Source of the DNA: Microcaldota archaeon
Lineage (GTDB): Archaea; Micrarchaeota; Micrarchaeia; Micrarchaeales; CABMGC01
Direction of reading: 5' to 3'
Assembly (NCBI GenBank): GCA_021848025.1
Contig: JAJZND010000026.1
Span: forward strand, 1-42,339
Length of the DNA stretch: 42,339 nt
The notes under the pieces are model-generated. The model ran no database searches. It saw nothing but the letters and a program-made list of their open reading frames with translations, and was not told the DNA's origin. The position numbers were made by a program, and so were the translations under genes. Shown in pieces: positions 19,603-26,940 of this stretch (within the stretch, counting starts at the first letter, position 1; every line of letters starts with the position of its first letter).

Positions 19603-20828
19603 TGCCTTTGCCTTTTCTCTTGCCTGGGGGATATGCACTTGCGATCAGCGGGTGCTCTGCCACAGGAGGCGCGGCAAGCTTGGTCAACTATATTACGGCA
19701 CCATGCGGAGCATGGTTCCCCATTGCATTGATAGCAGTACTTATAGTAATAGGCATTATGGCCATAATATACGGCCTGAGCGAATTCATAGGGAGGAATG
19801 ATATAAAGACATGGGTTAGGGTAAAGATCTATGACGCGCTGCTCTCGGTAGTCTTTATACTCATCTTTGCTGCATTCGGCACGCTCTTGTTTACTATACC
19901 CGTAGCATCAACCCTGCAGAGCGTGAAGCTCTTCCCTGGAAGCGGGGGAAGCACGCCTTCTGAATGCGCATCCCAATCGCCTACTAAAGTAAACAACCTT
20001 TATTCGGTAGCATCGTGCGACATGTTCCTGTTCAACTTTTACGAAGCTAACGTAAACTTATACATATTTTATACTTTCCTTCTTACCTCTGCTGTAGCAC
20101 CTGAAATAGGATTCTCGCTCAACTTTGGAAGCGGATCGCTAGGCAGTGGAAGCGGCACTGGTGGCTCGCCAAGCAGCGGAAGCAGCACCGGCAACCTTGG
20201 AGGTAACATAGGAATAGGCGCTTCCGGCATTGAGATCTTCCCGCAATATGCATCTTATAAGTTCCTTGGGCCAGTACTCGACCTTTTCTATGGCCTGATA
20301 CTGCTGAACCAGGTCCAGCTTATACTTATCGCAGCTTCAGCATTAATCTTCTCTATCTTTATGGCCCTCGGGCTGATCGCAAGGGCTTTTGTGGTAACGC
20401 GCACATTCGGTGGCGCAATGATAGCGTTTGCAATAGGGATAGGATTTATCTATCCGCTTCTTGTTTCGATAAACTACGGCTTTTTAGTATATGCGCTCTC
20501 TACCAATACACTGAGCTCTCTTGTAAATCTCTCAAGCGGAACCATCGCATTTTTTGGCGTGCCCCTTATGTTTATCAATCTGATGGCAAGCCTGACAACA
20601 GGGCTCACCGGTTCTGCCCTCTCGTTCTTTTCTTTGGGCAGTTATCCGTATACACAACTGGTAGGCGCATTCCCTTCTTACCTCTTTGAGTACTTCGGCC
20701 TTGTGATTTCAGGGCTTATGTTCATACCTGTGCTTGAGCTTGTGCTTGTCGACGTTTTCATCATAGACTTCTCGCAGGCGATAGGAGAACGCATGGACCT
20801 CCTCTCTCTATTTACGAGGTTGCTGTGA
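19599..20828 (+). CDS. Polytopic membrane protein, VirB6-like candidate (paralog 5 of 6)
   Basis: 409 aa; motif GLIARAFVVTRTFGGAMIAFAIGIGFIYPLLV; 4-bp overlap with the preceding stop; Gly/Ser-rich external loop GSGSLGSGSGTGGSPSSGSSTG. Confidence 0.77.
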   Translation: MMPLPFLLPGGYALAISGCSATGGAASLVNYITAPCGAWFPIALIAVLIVIGIMAIIYGLSEFIGRNDIKTWVRVKIYDALLSVVFILIFAAFGTLLFTIPVASTLQSVKLFPGSGGSTPSECASQSPTKVNNLYSVASCDMFLFNFYEANVNLYIFYTFLLTSAVAPEIGFSLNFGSGSLGSGSGTGGSPSSGSSTGNLGGNIGIGASGIEIFPQYASYKFLGPVLDLFYGLILLNQVQLILIAASALIFSIFMALGLIARAFVVTRTFGGAMIAFAIGIGFIYPLLVSINYGFLVYALSTNTLSSLVNLSSGTIAFFGVPLMFINLMASLTTGLTGSALSFFSLGSYPYTQLVGAFPSYLFEYFGLVISGLMFIPVLELVLVDVFIIDFSQAIGERMDLLSLFTRLL

Positions 20829-20838
20829 GCTGATTTGC

Positions 20839-21918
20839 ATGAGGAGAATGCTTTTTTATCTCATCCCGCTTTCACTGCTTCTAATCAGCATAGCCCACTC
20901 CTCTTACTTCTCCACCTACTGCGCTCCGGTAAGCGGAGCAGCGACAGGCTTTAATGTCAATGCTCTCGCACCGTGGTACTGCAGCCAGATAAACCAGACG
21001 CTCTCTAGCGACTGGAGCTACTGGGAACCCATTGCATTTGCCGCAATCATGTTCTCGCTGGCAGTGGGAATAATAATATGGACCTTCGGAGGGCTCCTGC
21101 GAAACGAGCGGCTGAGGACGTTTGGCCTTGGGGAGCTTTATGAGGCGTTCGCAACCGCGATAATAGTAGTGCTGTTTCTCTTCATCTCTGCAGTTATGCT
21201 TGGCCTGCTGCCAAGCGTCGTGGTAGGCAACATTAATCCGTACACTACATCGCTTACGTACATAGCAAGCACCATAAATTCTGTGCAGCAGGAGGTTTAC
21301 AGTGCCTTCTATATAGAGATTCTTGACAGATATTATTCCAGCATAAGACTCCAGGTATGCATACTTGAAGTTTGCCAGGGCATACCGGAAACTTTCGCAT
21401 ACATAATAAATTATCTCTATTATATCCCGGCTTTTACCATAATAGATCTGCTGCTTGACGGGATTATGCTGCTATACGGCGAATTCTACCTGATCCAGAT
21501 CTTCCTTTACATGGCCATCCCCGTCTTTCTCATTCCAGGCATAATACTTCGCGCAATTATGCCTACTAGAGGCATAGGCGGCATGATGATAGCTATTGCA
21601 ATAGGCTTTTATGTTGTAATGCCCATCCTCTTTGCCACCGCATACGCCTTCAGCGCAAAGCAGCTGATAAACCAGTTTGATGCGAATACGGCACAGTTCC
21701 AGCAATATGGGCAGGGGACAGATGCACAGATAAACGCCTTGACTCCCTCTTCTCCGCTGATAGAGACGCTGACAAACATACAGAGCCAGATGGGAAGCTT
21801 CTGGCTTGCAATTGTCTTCTGGCCTTCGCTCATAATAGGCATAAGCTATGAGATTATAGTCCAGATAGCAGAATTCATAGGGGGCATGGCACAGGGCTCA
21901 GGGAGGATGAGGATATAG
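20839..21918 (+). CDS. Polytopic membrane protein with signal peptide, VirB6-like candidate (paralog 6 of 6)
   Basis: 359 aa; motif GIILRAIMPTRGIGGMMIAIAIGFYVVMPILF. Confidence 0.77.
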   Translation: MRRMLFYLIPLSLLLISIAHSSYFSTYCAPVSGAATGFNVNALAPWYCSQINQTLSSDWSYWEPIAFAAIMFSLAVGIIIWTFGGLLRNERLRTFGLGELYEAFATAIIVVLFLFISAVMLGLLPSVVVGNINPYTTSLTYIASTINSVQQEVYSAFYIEILDRYYSSIRLQVCILEVCQGIPETFAYIINYLYYIPAFTIIDLLLDGIMLLYGEFYLIQIFLYMAIPVFLIPGIILRAIMPTRGIGGMMIAIAIGFYVVMPILFATAYAFSAKQLINQFDANTAQFQQYGQGTDAQINALTPSSPLIETLTNIQSQMGSFWLAIVFWPSLIIGISYEIIVQIAEFIGGMAQGSGRMRI

Positions 21919-21944
21919 CGCCGTAATTAGCACTGCCCTGCGTT

Positions 21945-21956
21945 AATTTAATAAGC
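21945..21956 (+). promoter_or_regulatory. TATA-box-like element
   Basis: aatttaataagc about 30 bp upstream of GTG 21982. Confidence 0.4.
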
Positions 21957-21981
21957 TTTCCAGTTTATTCTTAATTGATCG

Positions 21982-22821
21982 GTGTTTGTGTTGGCACTTA
22001 ACCTGCAGCTCCTGCTCTTTGTGGTACTTGTAGGTGCAGGAATAGTTGTCGCTGTCTTCATCTACGTGATTCCGTCCCCTGTGATCTCGCCAATTCTGGC
22101 CATAATAACACTTATAATTGCTGTCTTCGCTTTTGCCACAAAATACTATACGTACCTGATGGTGCCTGCATTGAAGATGAAAGGCAGAACCATAGTTCTC
22201 AGCGCAGATGAACCGTTTATCATAGCGCCTAATAACACCGCAATATTGATGCATGAGGGGCAGGAGGTTTACGCAAGCGCGTTCGTAAAAATTCCGCTTT
22301 ACAGATCTGCCACTGAGATGAGCAATGATGAGAAGCTCGATTTTGCACGCCTCTTCTCAAGGATGACAACACTTAGCAAGATACCTGTCAAGATCTCTTC
22401 GCAGATGCACGTGATAAACAAGGATGAATATATTACAAGCATAAGGAACAAGCTTAACGAGGCTCAGGAGCGGTACGCCACGCTTGGGGCGAAGCCCGGA
22501 GGGAGCAAGGCAAGTAATGACAGAATAAAAGGCGAAGTCACAATGTGGAAGAATCTCATGGACAATGTCAGCGCCTCGCAGGCCCATGCGCTCACTATAT
22601 ATGCAATGGTCAGCGCAATGGGCGGCAATGAAGAAGAGGCATTGACCATTGTAAATCAGCAGGCCGAGGATTTTGCTGCTGGGGTTAGTGCCATATTCGG
22701 AGTGAGTGCATATGTAGTGAAAGGTATTGAACTTCTTACATTCATAGAGCCAGACCATATGATACCTGTAGAGACGGTAACTGAGAGGCTCAAGGAAAAG
22801 GCTACAGAAGAGGCGCTATAG
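21982..22821 (+). CDS. Two-TM membrane protein with cytosolic domain; candidate VirB3/PrgI + VirB4 N-terminal-domain-like protein (A)
   Basis: 279 aa; two N-terminal TMs then alpha/beta domain with VKIPLYRSATEMSNDEKLDFARLFSRMTTLSKIPVKISSQMHVINKDEYITSIRNKLNEAQERYA. Confidence 0.65.
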   Translation: MFVLALNLQLLLFVVLVGAGIVVAVFIYVIPSPVISPILAIITLIIAVFAFATKYYTYLMVPALKMKGRTIVLSADEPFIIAPNNTAILMHEGQEVYASAFVKIPLYRSATEMSNDEKLDFARLFSRMTTLSKIPVKISSQMHVINKDEYITSIRNKLNEAQERYATLGAKPGGSKASNDRIKGEVTMWKNLMDNVSASQAHALTIYAMVSAMGGNEEEALTIVNQQAEDFAAGVSAIFGVSAYVVKGIELLTFIEPDHMIPVETVTERLKEKATEEAL

Positions 22822-23646
22822 ATGGATGAATATACTATAATGTACTTATCGATTTCCGGCATACTTATATTCATCGTGATTGCAGGCTATGGTGCATACG
22901 GCGCATTTGCCCCGCTCATAATCGTCTTGGCCATATTGGCTATGCTTGTTATACTCTTACTTAATTATGCAGACTTCGTGATCTTCCCAGTTATAACGCA
23001 GGTGCTTGGGATAAAGGTGCTCCTCTGGAAGGATTACATGGTACCCAAGACCGAGAACTGCGTGATAAAATACACAAAAGGACTGTACTACGCGCAGGGC
23101 TATCTCTCGGCAAACATCTATAACTACATCTTCGCTGCGGAGAACATAAACCAGGAAGAGGATGCAGGCATAATCAGCGGCGCAGACAAATGGGAGAGGA
23201 TAGTGATGAGCATAGACTTTCCGTTCAAGTTCAATGTAGTTTCACTCGCAGAAGAATTGCAGAAGCACAGGGAAGAGCTTGAAGGTAGGCGGGGTTTCCT
23301 GCAGTTTCAGATGTCGCGGGAAATGAGCAGCGGCAATCCAAACACCCTTACAATACAGGATATGCAGAAGAAGATAAATATAATACAGGCAAGGATAGAC
23401 AGGATCTCTGCAGGAGAAAGGCCTGTAAAGACAATAATGTACATAGAGACAGTTGCAGTCGGAGTCAGCGAGAAAGAGGCTACGGACAACCTTACCAATC
23501 AGCTAAACAAGCTGATTACAGTGTTCAATTCATTCGACCTGAGTATAATGCGCGTGACTGGAAGGGAGATGCATATACTCAACAAACTTAACTATAGGAT
23601 CATGGACTTTGACCTGCTTAACAGGCAGTTCCAGCTGCAAAAATGA
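22822..23646 (+). CDS. Two-TM membrane protein with cytosolic domain; candidate VirB3/PrgI + VirB4 N-terminal-domain-like protein (B)
   Basis: 274 aa; same architecture as upstream gene; IVMSIDFPFKFNVVSLAEELQKHREELEGRRGFLQF and long helical part. Confidence 0.65.
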   Translation: MDEYTIMYLSISGILIFIVIAGYGAYGAFAPLIIVLAILAMLVILLLNYADFVIFPVITQVLGIKVLLWKDYMVPKTENCVIKYTKGLYYAQGYLSANIYNYIFAAENINQEEDAGIISGADKWERIVMSIDFPFKFNVVSLAEELQKHREELEGRRGFLQFQMSREMSSGNPNTLTIQDMQKKINIIQARIDRISAGERPVKTIMYIETVAVGVSEKEATDNLTNQLNKLITVFNSFDLSIMRVTGREMHILNKLNYRIMDFDLLNRQFQLQK

Positions 23647-23650
23647 ATGG

Positions 23651-23660
23651 AATATATTTA
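23651..23660 (+). promoter_or_regulatory. TATA-box-like element upstream of the motor ATPase
   Basis: aatatattta centred about 30 bp upstream of ATG 23686. Confidence 0.5.
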
Positions 23661-23685
23661 AGCTTTGAAAGCCAAGTGCATTTGT

Positions 23686-25200
23686 ATGTCGATCGTGCGT
23701 ATCCAGAACGTAATGAGCAATGAGCTCTCAAAGAGAATCTTCGTAACCAGGCCTCCGGAGCCGCCTTACGAGTTTCTGCTCAATGATCCTACGGATTCGA
23801 TCTTTATAGGCATAACCAAGCTCTTTGGAGTGCCATTTACCTGGAATTTTGCGAATCTTGCGAATCCGCACATATCCGTAGTGGGAATTACCGGATCTGG
23901 AAAGAGCTTTTTTGTGAAGACTTTCCTTACCCGGGCCAGCTTCGTCTGGAATACAAATGCAATAATAGTCGACTGGGCAGGAGAATACATAGCTTGGGTA
24001 AAGAATAGCGGCGGCGTGGTAGTCTCGCTTGCAAAAGGGGACTACATGAATCTGATGGACCTCTCAGGCACAAAACCTCTCGACCGCGTAAAGCAGATTA
24101 TGAATGCCTTTGACATACTTACAGACATCTCTGATTTCCCTGAGCAGCGGAGGCTTACCGCAGAAGCTATTGAGCAGGCTTATCTGAATGCAGGGTTCGG
24201 GCTCGCAACGCTTCCAGATCCGAGGAGGGAGGTGCCAACGCTCAAGGATGTTACTAAGCTGCTTGAGGAGAAGCTGCAGGAAGGCACATACCAGTATCCT
24301 GCAGAACTGGAAAATACGATTTATAGGTTAAGGCAGTTCTCCAGGGATGGAGAAGACTATTTCGCCAAGAAGAGTACAATAGACCTTGGCAAACTTGCCA
24401 CTTCCGGGCTGGTGGACATAGATCTTTCCGGGCTCCCTGATGAGAAGTTCAGGGCCATGGCAGCTCTCTTCATTCTCCAGACGCTCGAAGTGATAATGCG
24501 CGCTGAGGGGTGGAGCTCGACCAAGGGATTGAAGGCGCTAGTGGTCCTTGATGAGGCCTGGAAGATAGCCAACGACGAGAGAAGCGACGCTATAACAATA
24601 ATAAGGGAGGGCAGAAAGTATCAGTTTGGACTCATAGTCGCATCTCAGAATCCCACAGATATAAACGAAGCCATCTTCTCTAACGTAGGCACTACAATAA
24701 TGCTCAAGATAAAGTTTGAGAAATTCTTGGACTACCTGCAGGGCTCACTCAACTTCTCGGCTTACATAAGGAAAGAGATAGGCAATTTCGGGGTGGGACA
24801 GGCTGCCGTTGACATGTCCTTTAACACGTCTGTCCAATTCCCAAATGTCTTTGTAATAGAGAGGATAGTAGGAGAAGTGCCACTCGATACATACACCATA
24901 ACCATAGGAGACATACTCACGCCATCCGAGCAGGAACAGAAAACTATACCTAAGGATTATTCCTTTGAGAGGATAGATATGAGCTCAAAATTCGTAGATG
25001 CAGGCTTCAGTGCAGAAGCCATACAGAAGATATTCAAAGGAATGGACAGCAAGGGAAGGGTGATTGACATAAGGGCTATGATGCAGATACTCTCTGCAGA
25101 GAATATTGACAAGAACGTCATGGTTTCATTCCTGAGAAGCATAGGCCTCTCTGACACGCTGATAACCCGCGTCTTCGGATACCTAGCAGCGCAGATGTGA
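23686..25200 (+). CDS. VirB4/HerA superfamily ATPase lacking a large N-terminal domain
   Basis: Walker A GITGSGKSFFVKTFL; Walker B ALVVLDEAWKIAND; IIREGRKYQFGLIVASQNPTDINEAIFSNVGTTIMLKI typical of VirB4/HerA. ORF track starts at TTG 23665, but ATG 23686 fits the TATA spacing. Confidence 0.88.
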   Translation: MSIVRIQNVMSNELSKRIFVTRPPEPPYEFLLNDPTDSIFIGITKLFGVPFTWNFANLANPHISVVGITGSGKSFFVKTFLTRASFVWNTNAIIVDWAGEYIAWVKNSGGVVVSLAKGDYMNLMDLSGTKPLDRVKQIMNAFDILTDISDFPEQRRLTAEAIEQAYLNAGFGLATLPDPRREVPTLKDVTKLLEEKLQEGTYQYPAELENTIYRLRQFSRDGEDYFAKKSTIDLGKLATSGLVDIDLSGLPDEKFRAMAALFILQTLEVIMRAEGWSSTKGLKALVVLDEAWKIANDERSDAITIIREGRKYQFGLIVASQNPTDINEAIFSNVGTTIMLKIKFEKFLDYLQGSLNFSAYIRKEIGNFGVGQAAVDMSFNTSVQFPNVFVIERIVGEVPLDTYTITIGDILTPSEQEQKTIPKDYSFERIDMSSKFVDAGFSAEAIQKIFKGMDSKGRVIDIRAMMQILSAENIDKNVMVSFLRSIGLSDTLITRVFGYLAAQM

Positions 25201-25201
25201 T

Positions 25202-25501
25202 TTGATGACTGGAACATTTATAATAAGCAGGATAGAGCTTGAAAGGGTGCTTACTGGGTTAGGGGTCAGTACGCAAAAGATAGAGGGCCTTGTCACTGCA
25301 CTCAATAAGATGCACAGGCATTCGAATGCAGTAGCATTCGTAGGCATGCTTCAGAAGACCGGGCTAAGGCAGCCTGAGATAGCGAATATATTGAGGAGGA
25401 TAGGGGTAGACGATGTGACTGTTACAAATATCTTTAACTCTCTTGACGAGGAGAGGATAAAGAGTGCGTTTGGCAGGATTGTGGAGCTGAAGGTGGAATG
25501 A
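25202..25501 (+). CDS. Small helical protein repeating the C-terminal tail domain of the ATPase
   Basis: ANILRRIGVDDVTVTNIFNSL aligns with VSFLRSIGLSDTLITRVFGYL at the ATPase C-terminus; 2 bp after the ATPase stop. Confidence 0.65.
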   Translation: MMTGTFIISRIELERVLTGLGVSTQKIEGLVTALNKMHRHSNAVAFVGMLQKTGLRQPEIANILRRIGVDDVTVTNIFNSLDEERIKSAFGRIVELKVE

Positions 25502-25902
25502 TGCAGGCTAAGAAGCAGCACACATACTGCATGGTCTGCGGAAAGGAAAAAACCGGCATCTCTGTCAAGGAGGATTATGTAATAGACTTTATAAGATGGT
25601 TCAAAAAGACAGTGCTCAGGTCCGAAAGCCACAATCTGCTCGTAGTATGCGAAGAGGATTATCCAGTATACAAGAAATACAGGAAGAGGTTTGTATCAAG
25701 GCAGCGGATCTATATCGTGCTTGGCGCGCTTTTCGTAATCTTTGGCATGATTATCGCGCCGTTTATAACCACACTGCTTTGGATGCTTGCGCTTCTTCTT
25801 TTCCTGTACCTCCTATCCCTGATAAATTATGTGCCAGCGCTGGATTTGATGAAATATAAAGAAGGCAAGAAAACTGTGGGAAAGAAGAAGGATGCACTGT
25901 GA
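25498..25902 (+). CDS. Zinc-ribbon-like protein with two C-terminal TM helices
   Basis: YCMVCGKEKTG...VVCEEDY plus hydrophobic pair; overlaps the upstream stop (ATGATG). Confidence 0.65.
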   Translation: MMQAKKQHTYCMVCGKEKTGISVKEDYVIDFIRWFKKTVLRSESHNLLVVCEEDYPVYKKYRKRFVSRQRIYIVLGALFVIFGMIIAPFITTLLWMLALLLFLYLLSLINYVPALDLMKYKEGKKTVGKKKDAL

Positions 25903-26046
25903 GTGCAAAGACGCCGGCTCTCTTTTTGGCATGGAAAGCCTTTATAGCTTGACTTCCAAATAGTACCGTTTTTTCTCCTATTCGAGAAATAACACAGTAT
26001 ATAAACTTTAGTATATACCAATTATCATTGATAAGATTGTGGTCTT

Positions 26047-26772
26047 GTGGCTGAAGATGTAAACATTACCCCGCGTGTTGAGAAAGCAGAATTCCCGGCG
26101 CGTATTACTGGAAGTATGCAGGATTTGGCGGTAGAGATTAAGAAGGTGCCTTTTTATTCTGTAAGCGTTTCTGGGGATGCGCTTTTTGCCGTGATGGTAG
26201 AGAGCAGAAATATAAAGAAGAGGCCATACCTATTTCATATCCTGAACTTTTCTGAGAACAAGCTTACGCTGATATATTCGATAGTGCAGGATAGCAGCGA
26301 AGACATGAGGAGGGCTACAGTGCTGAGGTATGCCTCCTCTCTGCTCTCTATGGTCTCAGACCGTTGCCAGGTTGACCAGGGCTCTTTCTACCAGTACATT
26401 GACTCTGTGCTTGGAAACATACTGACAGGCATTTCACAGCCGTTCAGCGCGCTCTTCAATAAGTACGGTTCGCTTGTCTCAGAGTACAGGGAAGTGAAGA
26501 GGATAAATTTAGAACTTTCAGCCTCAAACAGGAATCTCACGCTGCAAAGCTCGAAGCTGGACGAAGAGAACAAGAAACTCAAGGCACAGTTGGAGAAACT
26601 TGAGACATATTCTGACGAATCGCTCATGGCCATGGTGCAGGATTGGCTGGAGGTGCACAACAGCACCATAGAGGTTAATGATTTCGCGAAGAACCATGGA
26701 ATCTCTGCGCCAAGGGTGGAGCAGATACTTGATAAGATGGTCTCAAAGGGTTATCTGGAACTGAAGAGCTGA
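26047..26772 (+). CDS. Coiled-coil protein with C-terminal winged-HTH-like domain
   Basis: LSASNRNLTLQSSKLDEENKKLKAQLEKLE coiled coil; WLEVHNSTIEVNDFAKNHGISAPRVEQILDKMVSKGYLEL wHTH-like. Confidence 0.65.
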   Translation: MAEDVNITPRVEKAEFPARITGSMQDLAVEIKKVPFYSVSVSGDALFAVMVESRNIKKRPYLFHILNFSENKLTLIYSIVQDSSEDMRRATVLRYASSLLSMVSDRCQVDQGSFYQYIDSVLGNILTGISQPFSALFNKYGSLVSEYREVKRINLELSASNRNLTLQSSKLDEENKKLKAQLEKLETYSDESLMAMVQDWLEVHNSTIEVNDFAKNHGISAPRVEQILDKMVSKGYLELKS

Positions 26773-26776
26773 GCTT

Positions 26777-26923
26777 ATGGAATATAAATTTGCAGTAAAC
26801 AAGCAGTACAAATACATGCGCATATACAATATAGTAAAGAGAGTCAGCGGGAATCCAAATATAGTCTCAAAGACAATACAGTCGCTTGTTGACAAATACA
26901 TAGTAAAGAAGAAACAGCTTTGA
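26777..26923 (+). CDS. 48-aa basic wHTH-like small protein (absent from ORF track)
   Basis: MEYKFAVNKQYKYMRIYNIVKRVSGNPNIVSKTIQSLVDKYIVKKKQL; ATG 26777, TGA 26921-26923; tightly packed between neighbours. Confidence 0.5.
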   Translation: MEYKFAVNKQYKYMRIYNIVKRVSGNPNIVSKTIQSLVDKYIVKKKQL

Positions 26924-26940
26924 CATTCACACTGGTCTTT

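Noticed and set aside
23665-25501. HerA DNA-repair helicase operon (HerA-NurA)
   Set aside because: No NurA, Mre11 or Rad50-like neighbours; the ATPase sits among membrane proteins instead
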